The notes under the pieces were generated by a model, which saw only the letters and a list, made by a program, of their open reading frames with translations, searched no databases and was not told where the DNA came from. 64,000 nucleotides of DNA from an uncultured Caldimonas sp. (lineage in GTDB: Bacteria > Pseudomonadota > Gammaproteobacteria > Burkholderiales > Burkholderiaceae), in the NCBI RefSeq assembly GCF_946480305.1, contig NZ_CAMLJQ010000019.1, positions 1 through 64,000 on the forward strand, read 5' to 3'. Numbering within the stretch: the first letter of the stretch is position 1; the number at the start of each line of letters is the position of its first letter. Of this stretch, positions 9,039 to 17,613 are shown in pieces. The position numbers and the translations under genes are program-made.

Positions 9039-10076
9039 ATGGATCGTAAACGAGTGCCCCGCGCCGTGTCTGAACGTTTCTCAACTCCCAAGCCCGCCGG
9101 GCCCTACAACCCCGACCGCGCAGTCGAACTGGCGCGCGAAACGCTGGAGATCGAGGCCAATGCGCTGCTCGGCCTGAAAGCCCGCCAGGGCGAGGCGTTT
9201 GCGCGCGCGGTCGAGATCATCCTGCAATGCGCCGGCCGCGTGGTGGTGATGGGCATGGGCAAGAGTGGCCACGTCGGCCGCAAGATCGCCGCGACGCTCG
9301 CCTCCACCGGCACACCGGCGATGTTCGTGCACCCCGCCGAGGCCAGCCACGGCGACCTGGGGATGATCACCGCACACGATCTGGTGCTGGCGATCTCGAA
9401 CTCCGGCGAGAGCGACGAACTGAACGCCATCCTGCCGGTGCTCAAGCGGCTGTTCATCCCGATGGTGGCGATGACCGGCCGCGCCGGCTCGTCGCTGGCA
9501 CGCCATGCCGACGTGGTGCTCGACACCTCCGTCGCCAAGGAAGCCTGCCCGCTGAACCTGGCCCCGACGGCCAGCACGACCGCGCAGATGGCGCTCGGCG
9601 ACGCGCTGGCCGTGGCACTGCTCGACGCACGCGGCTTCAAGGAAGAAGACTTCGCCCGCTCGCACCCCGGCGGCGCGCTGGGCCGCAAGCTGCTGACCCA
9701 CGTGCGCGACGTGATGCGCAGCGGCGATGCGGTGCCCCGCGTCACGCGGTCGACCGGCTTCACGGCGATGATGCGGGAGATGTCCGCCAAGGGCCTGGGT
9801 GCGACCGCGGTGGTGGACGAGGCCAACCACGTGGTGGGCATCTTCACCGACGGCGATCTGCGCCGCCAGATCGAGAAGGGCCGCGACCTGCGCAACCTGA
9901 AGGCCGAGGACGTGATGACCCCTGGCCCGCGCCTGGTGCGCGACGACGCGCTGGCCGTGGAGGCGGCCGACCTGATGGAAGAGGCACGCATCACCTCGGT
10001 GCTGGTGGTCGACGCGGCCGGGCAGCTGATCGGGGCGTTGAACTCCAACGACCTGATGCGTGCGAAGGTGATCTGA
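9039..10076 (+). CDS. kdsD: Arabinose-5-phosphate isomerase (KpsF/GutQ family)
   Basis: KdsD converts ribulose 5-phosphate to arabinose 5-phosphate, the first step to Kdo for LPS. The 345-residue product has an SIS sugar-isomerase domain (VVMGMGKSGHVGRKIAATLASTG; AISNSGESDEL) and a C-terminal pair of CBS domains (DVMRSGDAVPRV; DVMTPGPRLV). The ATG at 9039 gives a short basic N-terminus; a GTG at 9066 is a possible alternative. kdsC starts five bases after its stop, and lptC and an SDR gene follow in the same direction. Confidence 0.96.
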   Translation: MDRKRVPRAVSERFSTPKPAGPYNPDRAVELARETLEIEANALLGLKARQGEAFARAVEIILQCAGRVVVMGMGKSGHVGRKIAATLASTGTPAMFVHPAEASHGDLGMITAHDLVLAISNSGESDELNAILPVLKRLFIPMVAMTGRAGSSLARHADVVLDTSVAKEACPLNLAPTASTTAQMALGDALAVALLDARGFKEEDFARSHPGGALGRKLLTHVRDVMRSGDAVPRVTRSTGFTAMMREMSAKGLGATAVVDEANHVVGIFTDGDLRRQIEKGRDLRNLKAEDVMTPGPRLVRDDALAVEAADLMEEARITSVLVVDAAGQLIGALNSNDLMRAKVI

Positions 10077-10081
10077 CACCC

Positions 10082-10672
10082 ATGCGCCCGATCGAACCGC
10101 ACCTGCGCTTTGCGCCCGAGCTGCTGCTGCAGGCGCAGGGCATGCGCGCTGCCATCTTCGACGTGGACGGCGTGCTGACCGACGGCCGCATCTACATCGG
10201 CGAGAGCGGCGAATCGTTCAAGGCCTTCAGCACTCTCGATGGCCACGGCCTGAAGCTGCTGGCGATGGCCGGCATCGTGCCGGTGGTCGTGACCGGGCGC
10301 GACTCGCCTGCGGTGCGGCGGCGCGTGGCCGACCTCGGGCTGCAGCATGCCCGCTACGGTGTGCACGACAAGCTGGCAGCGGCGCAGGCCCTGCTGGCGG
10401 ATCTGAAGATCGACTGGCCGCAGTTGGCGGTGATCGGCGACGACTGGCCCGATCTGCCGCTGATGGTGCGCGCCGGCTTTGCCTGTGCGCCGTCCAATGC
10501 GCACGTCGAGGCCCGGGCCGCAGCCCACCACGTGACCCAGGCGGCGGGCGGCCATGGTGCCGCGCGCGAGTTCTGCGACCTGCTGCTGGCAGCAGCGGGC
10601 CGCTACGTCGACCTGCTGCACAGCCAGCTGCAGACGCTGGACGACGGCCAGCGCGACGGGTCTGCTGCATGA
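10082..10672 (+). CDS. kdsC: 3-deoxy-D-manno-octulosonate 8-phosphate phosphatase
   Basis: KdsC is a HAD-superfamily phosphatase that removes phosphate from Kdo-8-P. The 196-residue product has HAD motif I FDVDGVLTDG, motif II VVTGRDS, a lysine in the HDKL segment, and motif III IGDDWPDLPL. It has no cap domain, as expected for the tetrameric C0 type. The start lies five bases after kdsD, and the stop overlaps the lptC start by four bases, so the three genes are co-translated. Confidence 0.97.
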   Translation: MRPIEPHLRFAPELLLQAQGMRAAIFDVDGVLTDGRIYIGESGESFKAFSTLDGHGLKLLAMAGIVPVVVTGRDSPAVRRRVADLGLQHARYGVHDKLAAAQALLADLKIDWPQLAVIGDDWPDLPLMVRAGFACAPSNAHVEARAAAHHVTQAAGGHGAAREFCDLLLAAAGRYVDLLHSQLQTLDDGQRDGSAA

Positions 10673-11391
10673 ACCCACCGGCCGAGCGCGTGGTGCTGGC
10701 GCCTGCGGCGCCGCGGGTGGCACGGCCGCGGCAGTCGTGGTGGTCGCGCACGCTCGATGTGGCCAGCACCTATTTGCCGCTGCTGCTGATGGCCTTGCTG
10801 GCCGGCGGCACCTACTGGCTGGTGAAGAACACGCCGGTGCCCGAGGGCCCGCGTGTGGAGGTGGCGCCCCGGCATGAGCCGGACTACGTGATGAACAACT
10901 TCGCGGTGCAGCATTTCACGCCCGCGGGCCGGCCCACCACCTTTCTGGAGGGGACGGAATTGCGGCACTACCCGGATGACGAGACGCTGGAGATCGACCA
11001 GGTGCGCGTGCGCTCAGTCGACGAGCAAGGCCGGGTGGTGGTGGCCACCGCGCGACGCGGTCTGTCCAACCAGGACGGCAGCGAGGTGAAGCTGATCGGC
11101 GAAGCGCACGTGGTGCGCGAGGCGGGTGGCCCGCCGGGGCAGCCGGGCGGGAACGAGCAGCTCGAGTTCCTGGGCGAGTTCCTGCATGTGTACACCAACG
11201 CGCAGCGCGTGGTGTCGGACCAGCCGGTGCTGCTGAAGCGCGGCACGATGGAGGTGCGCGCGCAGACGCTGCACTACGACCACGAGAAGCAGGTGCTCGA
11301 ATTGAAAGGCCAGGTGCGCGGCATGTTGCCACCCAAGAGCGCAGCGGCGGGTGCCGCACCGGCCGAGCCGTCGGGGGCGCAGCCATCGTGA
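10669..11391 (+). CDS. lptC: LPS export ABC transporter periplasmic protein LptC
   Basis: LptC bridges the LptBFG ATPase complex and periplasmic LptA during LPS transport. The 240-residue product has one N-terminal membrane anchor (TYLPLLLMALLAGGTYWLV, about residues 34-52) after a Pro/Ala-rich cytosolic start. A beta-jellyroll periplasmic domain follows, with MNNFAVQHFTPAGRPT and a typical C-terminal repeat ALQTLHYDHEKQ-like segment, then an Ala/Pro tail. It overlaps kdsC and the SDR gene by four bases each. lptA and lptB, which normally follow in related bacteria, are not here. Confidence 0.93.
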   Translation: MNPPAERVVLAPAAPRVARPRQSWWSRTLDVASTYLPLLLMALLAGGTYWLVKNTPVPEGPRVEVAPRHEPDYVMNNFAVQHFTPAGRPTTFLEGTELRHYPDDETLEIDQVRVRSVDEQGRVVVATARRGLSNQDGSEVKLIGEAHVVREAGGPPGQPGGNEQLEFLGEFLHVYTNAQRVVSDQPVLLKRGTMEVRAQTLHYDHEKQVLELKGQVRGMLPPKSAAAGAAPAEPSGAQPS

Positions 11392-12164
11392 GCAGCCCGC
11401 TCGTCTACATCACCGGCGCCTCCAGTGGCATAGGGCAGGCGCTGGCGGCCCGTTACTACCGCGCCGGCTACCGGCTGGCCCTCGTGGCGCGCCGCGCGGC
11501 CGAGATCGAGAGCTGGGCGCAGGCGCAGGGCTTCGAGGCCGGCCGCGTGGCCGTCTATGCCGCCGACGTGCGCGACATCGCCAGCATCACCGCGGCGGGC
11601 CGCGCCTGCATCGAGCGCCAGGGGGTGCCGGACGTGGTGATCGCCAACGCGGGCATCAGCGTGGGCGTCGACACCGCGGAGTACGACGACCTGGAGGTCA
11701 TCCGCGCCACCTTCGAGACCAACAACCTCGGCATGGCGGCGACCTTCCAGCCATTCGTGCAGCCGATGCGCGAGCGCCGCAGCGGCACCTTCGTCGGCAT
11801 CTCCAGCGTGGCGGCGATCCGCGGCCTGCCGGGGCATGGCGCGTATTGCGCCAGCAAAGCCGGGGTGGTGAGCTATTGCGAAAGCCTGCGTGGCGAGTTG
11901 CGACCGTACGGCGTGAAGGTGGTGACGGTGGGGCCGGGCTACATCGACACGCCGTTGACGCGCGAGAACCCGTATTCGATGCCCTTCCTGATGCAGGCGG
12001 ACGACTTCGCCGACCAGGCCTTCCGCACGATCGAGGCGGGGGTGAGCTACCGGGTCATCCCGTGGCAGATGGGCGTGATCGCCAAGCTGATGCGCGTGCT
12101 GCCGAACTGGTTGTTCGACCGGCTGCTCGCTGGGCGGGCGCGCAAGAAGCGGCGCGGCGAATAG
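11388..12164 (+). CDS. SDR-family oxidoreductase
   Basis: The 258-residue protein is a classical short-chain dehydrogenase: TGASSGIGQALA cofactor motif near the N-terminus, NAGIS, and the catalytic SSVAAIRGLPGHGAYCASKAG segment holding Ser, Tyr and Lys. The substrate is unknown. Its GTG start overlaps the lptC stop by four bases, so it is translationally coupled to the LPS genes; a role in envelope or lipid metabolism is possible but only inferred. The C-terminus is basic (GRARKKRRGE) and follows a hydrophobic stretch, which may associate with the membrane. Confidence 0.9.
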   Translation: MSSPLVYITGASSGIGQALAARYYRAGYRLALVARRAAEIESWAQAQGFEAGRVAVYAADVRDIASITAAGRACIERQGVPDVVIANAGISVGVDTAEYDDLEVIRATFETNNLGMAATFQPFVQPMRERRSGTFVGISSVAAIRGLPGHGAYCASKAGVVSYCESLRGELRPYGVKVVTVGPGYIDTPLTRENPYSMPFLMQADDFADQAFRTIEAGVSYRVIPWQMGVIAKLMRVLPNWLFDRLLAGRARKKRRGE

Positions 12165-12272
12165 TTCAGCCCGCGCGGGCTGGCGAGCGCCTGGTCACAA
12201 ACCGCTGCGCCCTGTTGCGGAGCACCGTGAGCGATGCGCGCAGAATGTGCGCTTGCTTCACGGAGGCACAGC

Positions 12273-12884
12273 ATGACCGGCCTGCCGCACCACCTGCTCA
12301 CCTGCGCGCTCAACAACCGGTGGGCCAACTACCGGCTCCTGCAGGCCTGCGCCCAACTCGGCCCGCTCGAATTCGCCGCGCGCCGCACGAGCTTCTTCCC
12401 GTCGATCCAGGCCACGCTGAACCACATCCTCACGGTCGACTGGTACTACCTCGACGCGATCGAGCGCAGCCTGCGCGGTGCTTCGCCCAATGACAACTGG
12501 CGCGGCTATTTCGAGCCGGCCGAGCCGTTCCACACCTGCACCCAGTTGGCTGCGGCGCAGCAGGCTTCGGACGAGAAACTCATCGCGATCTGCCGGGGCC
12601 TGGACGACGCCCGGCTGATGATGCAGGTACCGGTGCCTCGCGAGCACGGCCCGCACCCCGAGCGGCTCGACCGCCTGCTGGCCCACCTGTTCCAGCACCA
12701 GGTGCACCACCGCGGGCAGGTGCACGCGATGCTGGCAGGCACCGACGTGCCGCCGCCGCAGCTGGATGAGTTTTTCTGCGACAGCGATGCGGCGCTGCGG
12801 GCGGGGGATTTTGAGGAACTGGGGTATAGCGAGGAGGCGGTGTGGGGCGTGGGGAGAGACGCTGCTTCAGTGGCTTCTCAGTAG
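12273..12884 (+). CDS. DinB family protein
   Basis: The 203-residue product is a four-helix DinB/YfiT-type protein. The three metal-binding histidines are visible in NHILTVDWYYLD, then HQVHHRGQVHAML near residue 150. Family members bind divalent metals, and some act as thiol-dependent transferases; the role here is unknown. The ATG at 12273 follows CGGAGG at 12261-12266 with six bases between. The stop overlaps the convergent secreted-protein gene by seven bases. Confidence 0.88.
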   Translation: MTGLPHHLLTCALNNRWANYRLLQACAQLGPLEFAARRTSFFPSIQATLNHILTVDWYYLDAIERSLRGASPNDNWRGYFEPAEPFHTCTQLAAAQQASDEKLIAICRGLDDARLMMQVPVPREHGPHPERLDRLLAHLFQHQVHHRGQVHAMLAGTDVPPPQLDEFFCDSDAALRAGDFEELGYSEEAVWGVGRDAASVASQ

Positions 12885-13345
12885 CACAGCAGGCTGCTGG
12901 GGATCATCGCCCAGGTGTCTCGTAAAAAGTGTGCGCGTATGGTCCCGTTGGACACGTAGTCGCCGTTTTCGTCCACGTGCTCAACGTTGACCGAGCATGC
13001 CCAAACGTCGGTAATCCGCCCCGCAAGCGCATCGGTCTTGTCTGGTGTGCACTCTGCCGTGATGAAAGCTTTGTGGCCTTGCGGAGTGCCTACGGCTTGG
13101 CTGAGGGTAATGGCGAGGTGGTCGCGGAGAGCGAGCTTGTCGTCGGTGCTGTCGCCGCTGGCGCATGCGGTGCCCTTGAGAGGGGTGGACGCGTTGAGCA
13201 AGAAGAGGTGGATGATCGAGGCGTTCTGTGGAGGCTTGGACGGATCGATGACGATTGGAGTGCCCCACAACGGATCGAATGGTGGTGGCGGTGCCGCAGT
13301 CGCGGCAAACCCAATGCAGAGAGTGGCAGCGATCACGGCTTTCAT
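12878..13345 (-). CDS. Secreted cysteine-rich protein, putative immunity protein
   Basis: I do not recognise the family. The 155-residue product starts with a clear Sec signal peptide (MKAVIAATLCIGFAATAA, cleavage before PPPPFDP). The mature part contains four cysteines (GTACASG, AECTPD, WACSVN, and the terminal SLLCY), suggesting disulfides in the periplasm. Its ATG overlaps the stop of the NlpC/P60-like gene by four bases (ATGA), so the two are translationally coupled. G+C content is clearly lower than in neighbouring genes. A small periplasmic partner coupled to a non-secreted peptidoglycan-amidase-like protein is the layout of type VI effector/immunity (Tae/Tai) pairs. Immunity function is an inference from context. 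Confidence 0.72.
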   Translation of the reverse strand: MKAVIAATLCIGFAATAAPPPPFDPLWGTPIVIDPSKPPQNASIIHLFLLNASTPLKGTACASGDSTDDKLALRDHLAITLSQAVGTPQGHKAFITAECTPDKTDALAGRITDVWACSVNVEHVDENGDYVSNGTIRAHFLRDTWAMIPSSLLCY

Positions 13346-13845
13346 AGGAAAGCTCCGTAGTAGTACTGCACGGGGTCGCCAGAGCGGCGGTAGGCGCCAT
13401 TGAATTTCGCCATGAAGCTCTGCTCGGTGTCGGCCACCACGGCGTTGCTGCCATTGCTGTAGTGCCAGACCATTCCGTTGATGAAGATGCCCACGTGCTT
13501 GGCTTCGTCGGAGCCCATTTTCAAGCGGTGGCCGGCTGTGCTCATGTTGCTCGCCCGCGTTACGAAGATCAGGCAAGCGCATAGGTGAGGCGGGCGATCG
13601 GCCCACTGACCGGTGTCTCCAGACTTTTCGAAGATTTCATTCACACGGATCGAAGCTCCCTTCTGAGGCTCCTTCTTCTCGTCCCACGTCCGGTTCTTGC
13701 AGGTGGCTGCGAACTCGTAGCCCAGCAGATGGCTGACGAGGTGTGCGCAGTGGTTCTTGTCGTTCTCTTTGCCGAGAGAGAACGAACAGAAATGGCTGAT
13801 GTGCTTCCCCACGGCATCTGCCAATGGCACGGATGTCTTGATCAT
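13342..13845 (-). CDS. NlpC/P60-like cysteine amidase, putative toxin/effector
   Basis: The 167-residue product has an NlpC/P60-type layout. A cysteine opens a helix (NHCAHLVSHLLGY, Cys33), and an FVTR strand is followed by KHVGIFING (His117) and VWHYSN (His128), matching the Cys-His-polar triad and the HVGIY strand of the superfamily. There is no signal peptide or wall-binding domain, so as a housekeeping hydrolase it could not reach peptidoglycan unaided. AGGAG lies five bases before the ATG at 13845; a GTG at 13848 is the alternative. G+C is about 50-55 percent against roughly 68 percent nearby (28 G/C in 13621-13680). This suggests horizontal acquisition. No type VI structural genes are in the window. 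Confidence 0.7.
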   Translation of the reverse strand: MIKTSVPLADAVGKHISHFCSFSLGKENDKNHCAHLVSHLLGYEFAATCKNRTWDEKKEPQKGASIRVNEIFEKSGDTGQWADRPPHLCACLIFVTRASNMSTAGHRLKMGSDEAKHVGIFINGMVWHYSNGSNAVVADTEQSFMAKFNGAYRRSGDPVQYYYGAFL

Positions 13846-14058
13846 CACCTCTCCTGTGGATCGTTGTACTTCTACAAAAAACCGCGGCCATCCTAAGCCG
13901 CATCACGCCGTACGAACACCGGATGCGCCGTAGCAAGTTGTGTGGTTACGCGACAGCATGTTGGAATCTGCTGGCGAGCCCGCACCAGGGAGTTGCGCCG
14001 GGCGGGTGGTGCATGCGGCTCATCGGCGCTATCGTCGGCGCCGAAAGGAGCACCCGCC

Positions 14059-15459
14059 ATGTCTCTCGTCACCCGGACCGAAACCGATTCGATGGGCGCG
14101 ATCGAAGTGCCCGGCGACCGCTACTGGGGCGCGCAGACGCAGCGCTCGATGCACCACTTCCCGATCGGCGTCGATCGCTTCAAGTGGCAGCGGCCGGTGA
14201 TCCGCGCGCTGGGGCTGCTGAAGAAGGCTGCCGCGCAGGCGAATGCAGAGCTCGGTGAGCTGCCGGAAGACGTCGCCCGCCTGATCGCTGCGGCAGCCGA
14301 CGAGGTGATCGATGGCCGACTCGACGATCACTTCCCGCTCGTGGTGTTCCAGACCGGCTCGGGCACGCAGTCGAACATGAATGCCAACGAGGTGATCGCC
14401 AACCGGGCGATCGAGATGGCCGGCGGCGTGATGGGCAGCAAGAAGCCGGTGCACCCGAACGATCACGTGAACCGTGGGCAGTCGTCGAACGACACCTTCC
14501 CGACCGCGATGCATGTGGCGGTGGTGGAGCAGTTGCATGCGCGGCTCTTCCCCACGGTGACGGCCTTGCGCAACACGCTGGCCGCCAAGGCGCGCACCTA
14601 CGACCACCTGGTGAAGACCGGCCGCACGCACCTGCAGGACGCCACGCCGATCACCCTGGGGCAGGAGATCGGCGCCTGGGTCGCGCAGATCGATTTCGGT
14701 TTGAAGGCGGTGAGCACCTGCCTGCCGGGCCTGCATGAGCTCGCGATCGGCGGCACGGCGGTCGGCACCGGCCTCAACGCGCACCCGGAGTTCGGCGACC
14801 GGGCGGCGCAACGGCTGGGCGATCTGACGGGCCAGCCTTTCGTGTCGGCACCCGACAAGTTCTTCGCGTTGTCGGCCCACGATGCGCTGGTGCAGACCTC
14901 AGCCGCGTTGCGCACGCTGGCCGGAGGCCTGATGAAGATGGCCAATGACGTGCGCTGGCTGGCGAGCGGCCCGCGCTGCGGCATCGGCGAGCTGCGCATC
15001 CCCGAGAACGAGCCGGGCTCGTCGATCATGCCTGGCAAGGTGAACCCCACGCAGTGCGAGGCGATGACGATGGTCTGCGTGCAGGTGTTCGGCAACGATG
15101 CGGCGGTGGCGTTTGCCGGCACGCAGGGCAACTTCCAGTTGAACGTCTACAAGCCGGTGATGGTGCACAACGTGCTGGAGAGCCTGGAGCTGATCGCCGA
15201 TGCGTGCGCGGCCTTCGATGCGTATTGCGCGCGCGGGCTGGAGCCGAACGAGGCGGTGATCGACGAGCACCTGGAGCGCAACCTGATGCTGGTGACGGCG
15301 CTGAACCGCCACATCGGCTATGACCTCGCGGCGCAGATTGCCAAGCGCGCGCATCACGACGGGTTGACGCTGCGCGAGGCGGCGCTGGCGTCGGGCCATG
15401 TCAGCGCGGAAGACTACGACCGCTGGATCGATCCGTTGGAAATGACCCGGCCGGGATAG
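14059..15459 (+). CDS. fumC: Class II fumarate hydratase
   Basis: FumC is the iron-independent TCA-cycle fumarase (fumarate + water to malate). The 466-residue product has the expected length and the superfamily signature [11 protein letters not shown] near residue 320. [13 protein letters not shown] and the catalytic-site HPNDHVN and GRTHLQDA regions are also present. I chose the ATG at 14059 because AAAGGAG (14044-14050) lies just upstream and [13 protein letters not shown] is the usual N-terminus. It stands alone in its orientation between the low-GC pair and the convergent RRM gene. Confidence 0.98.
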   Translation: MSLVTRTETDSMGAIEVPGDRYWGAQTQRSMHHFPIGVDRFKWQRPVIRALGLLKKAAAQANAELGELPEDVARLIAAAADEVIDGRLDDHFPLVVFQTGSGTQSNMNANEVIANRAIEMAGGVMGSKKPVHPNDHVNRGQSSNDTFPTAMHVAVVEQLHARLFPTVTALRNTLAAKARTYDHLVKTGRTHLQDATPITLGQEIGAWVAQIDFGLKAVSTCLPGLHELAIGGTAVGTGLNAHPEFGDRAAQRLGDLTGQPFVSAPDKFFALSAHDALVQTSAALRTLAGGLMKMANDVRWLASGPRCGIGELRIPENEPGSSIMPGKVNPTQCEAMTMVCVQVFGNDAAVAFAGTQGNFQLNVYKPVMVHNVLESLELIADACAAFDAYCARGLEPNEAVIDEHLERNLMLVTALNRHIGYDLAAQIAKRAHHDGLTLREAALASGHVSAEDYDRWIDPLEMTRPG

Positions 15460-15575
15460 GCCGCGGGCAGGGGGGGCGCCAGCGCTGCGCTTTCGCCCCA
15501 TCAGCTGCCGTGGAGACGACGATGGGCGCGCCTTGCGCGATGCGCCTGGGCGTTGTTGCCCGGACGGGGCAATGA

Positions 15576-15607
15576 AAAAGCGGCGGGGCTGGCGCCGCGC
15601 CGCTTTT
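15576..15607. terminator. Bidirectional terminator between fumC and the RRM gene
   Basis: AAAAGCGGCG (15576-15585) pairs with CGCCGCTTTT (15598-15607) across a G/C-rich loop. The A and T runs on either side suit the two convergent genes. Confidence 0.82.
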
Positions 15608-15644
15608 GCTGGGGACGTGAGCCGAGGCTCAGAGTGACCGGGGA

Positions 15645-16070
15645 TCAGTAGCCGCCGCGGCCGCCACCGAAACCACCGCGGCCGCCACCACCGCCGCCGC
15701 CGAAGCCGCCGCGACCACCACCGCCGCCGCCGCCGTAACCACCTTCACGGCGGCCACCGCCACCGAAGCCGCCACCACCACCGCCGCCGCCACGCGGGCC
15801 GCCGAAGCCGCCCGGACGCTCTTCACGGGGACGGGCTTCGTTGACGACGATGGCGCGGCCGGACAGGGACTGGCCGTTCATGCCGTTGATGGCGGACTGG
15901 GCTTCCGCGTCGGAGCCCATTTCGACGAAACCGAAGCCCTTGGAGCGGCCGGTGTCGCGGTCCATCATGACCTTGGCGGAGGTCACGGTGCCGAATTGCG
16001 AGAAGGCGTCGTTGAGTTCTTCGTCGCGCACGGTGTAGGCGAGATTGCCCACGTAAAGCTTGTTGCCCAT
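15645..16070 (-). CDS. Glycine-rich RNA-binding protein with one RRM
   Basis: The 141-residue product has one RRM (about residues 1-82) with RNP2 LYVGNL and RNP1 KGFGFVEM, the aromatic residues for RNA stacking. A Gly/Arg/Tyr-rich tail (repeats of GGGGGG with RGGF and GGY) resembles RGG boxes. Such proteins are common in Burkholderiales and cyanobacteria and often respond to cold; RNA-chaperone activity is likely, but no target is known. A GGAGCT-like ribosome site precedes the ATG. The gene has a long, AT-rich upstream region, suggesting regulated expression. Confidence 0.93.
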   Translation of the reverse strand: MGNKLYVGNLAYTVRDEELNDAFSQFGTVTSAKVMMDRDTGRSKGFGFVEMGSDAEAQSAINGMNGQSLSGRAIVVNEARPREERPGGFGGPRGGGGGGGGFGGGGRREGGYGGGGGGGRGGFGGGGGGGRGGFGGGRGGY

Positions 16071-16428
16071 GAGAGAGCTCCTTTCAATACACGTCAGTCA
16101 GTTGGAGCTTCTACCCATCATGAACCACTCAGATCGAGGCGCCGCATCCAGACACACGAAGAGCCATTATGTGGTCAGTGGGGGGGGATGTGGACACCAT
16201 GTGTGAAAAAGTGTTGTTTCATTACGCTATCGGGCGGGCAGAATCGCACGCTCCCGGCCGGTTTTCCCCCTGGTGGGCGATTGGTGAACGCAGGGGGGCT
16301 GGGTATCATCGCCGCGCTGCTCCCGGCCTGGGACGCGGTTGCACAAGAACGTGGGCGCGTACTGCCGTTGCAGCGTGCTACCACAGCCCGATGCCCCAAG
16401 CGGCATGCGGGCTCTTCTGGAGGAAGAA
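16071..16428. other. Divergent promoter region, RRM gene / zinc-ribbon gene
   Basis: This 358-base spacer separates two divergent genes. The part from 16165 to 16235 is AT-richer and contains a reverse-strand CATAAT (16166-16171), a plausible -10 for the RRM gene, but I see no good -35. The first 90 bases would form the RRM gene 5' UTR. I see no hairpin, repeat or convincing small gene. Confidence 0.4.
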
Positions 16429-17559
16429 ATGAGCTTGATCTGCCCGAAGTGCGGAACCGACAACCGCGAAAAGGCGAAGTTCTGCCGTGGATGCGGCGCG
16501 TCGCTGGCAGGGGTGGTTGCCGATGCGCCTGCACCGATCGAGCCGCCTCCGCCCGCCATGTCGACCATTCCGCTGAAGCCCTGCCCGGCGTGCGGCACGC
16601 CGAACGAGGTCGGCGCCGCGGAGTGCCGCGTGTGCGGCTTGCCGATGAATGCTCCCGCGCCGACGCCTGCCGCGGGCGACGTGGACCTGTTGCTGGGCCT
16701 GGGCAACACCGCGCCGTCGCCGCTCGATGCGGCACCGGTGCCGCCGATACCGCCTGCGCCGGAGCCTGTGCCCGCGCCCATGCCGGCACCCGCACCCGCC
16801 TTCGACCCGCTGGCGGCACTGCCGCCGCAGGAGCCTCCCGCCGCGCCGGTGCCTCCCCCGCCACCTGCGCCGACCCCTGCGTCGTTCGCGGAGCCGGCCC
16901 CGGGCGGCAAGAGCAAGGCGCCGCTGGTGCTGGCGGGGCTGGTCGTGGCCGGCGTGCTGGCCGGCGCCGGCGTCTGGTGGATGTTGCAAGGCGACAAGGC
17001 CGAGCCGGCCCCGGTGGCGGAAGTGCCCGCTCCGGCCCCGGCGCCTGCCGCTGCGCCGCCGGAACCGGTGGCGATGCCGCCGGCGACGCCGCCTGTCGTG
17101 GCCGAACCGGCCAGTGCAGAGCCCCCGCTGGCCGCTGCGTCGGAGCCCGCGCCTGCCACGGCCACGGCCGACCCGCTCGGCGCGTTGGCCAGCGACGACG
17201 CCGCGGCCCAGAAGAAGGCGCAGGAGGAGGCCCGTGCCAAGGCACGCGCCGAGGCCCGCGCGAAGGCGAAGGCGGAGGCGGAAGCCAAGGCGAAGGCCAA
17301 GGCCGATGCGGCCCGGGCGGCCGAGGCCAAGCGGGCCGAGTCCGCGAAGCCGACCTACGTGCCACCCCCCGCCCCGACACCGGCGGCCGCGCCGGCAGCG
17401 CCTGAAGTGCCCAAGGATGTCTGCGGTGGCCGCGTATTCATTGCGCTGCTCAGCTGTCTGAAGAACGAATGCCAGGACCCGGTGAAGGCGAAGCACCCGC
17501 GTTGCGTCGAGTTCCTCGAGGCTGAACGACGACGCGAGCAGCAGAACCAGTTCCGCTAA
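16429..17559 (+). CDS. Membrane protein with two zinc ribbons, unknown function
   Basis: The 376-residue product starts with two zinc-ribbon motifs: CPKCGTDNREKAKFCRGCG (residues 4-22) and CPACGTPNEVGAAECRVCG (about residues 47-65). A long Pro/Ala-rich stretch follows, then one membrane helix (APLVLAGLVVAGVLAGAGVW, about residues 165-184) and a second Pro/Ala segment. Next is a Lys/Ala/Glu-rich helical stretch (about residues 265-300). The C-terminal domain has three cysteines (DVCGGRVFIALLSCLKNECQD). The ATG at 16429 follows GGAGGAAG. Cytosolic zinc ribbons joined by one helix to an outside domain suggest a signalling or scaffold role. It probably acts with the next gene, which has the same zinc ribbon. 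Confidence 0.8.
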   Translation: MSLICPKCGTDNREKAKFCRGCGASLAGVVADAPAPIEPPPPAMSTIPLKPCPACGTPNEVGAAECRVCGLPMNAPAPTPAAGDVDLLLGLGNTAPSPLDAAPVPPIPPAPEPVPAPMPAPAPAFDPLAALPPQEPPAAPVPPPPPAPTPASFAEPAPGGKSKAPLVLAGLVVAGVLAGAGVWWMLQGDKAEPAPVAEVPAPAPAPAAAPPEPVAMPPATPPVVAEPASAEPPLAAASEPAPATATADPLGALASDDAAAQKKAQEEARAKARAEARAKAKAEAEAKAKAKADAARAAEAKRAESAKPTYVPPPAPTPAAAPAAPEVPKDVCGGRVFIALLSCLKNECQDPVKAKHPRCVEFLEAERRREQQNQFR

Positions 17560-17613
17560 CGCGGAGAGCGGTGCCGTGTGACGTTGGCGCGGCATCGCTT
17601 TCCCCAGATCCCC

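Noticed and set aside
15645..15800. Repeated GGC/CCG-rich stretch as a tandem DNA repeat or CRISPR-like array
   Set aside because: It is the Gly-rich tail of the RRM protein, with no constant spacing.
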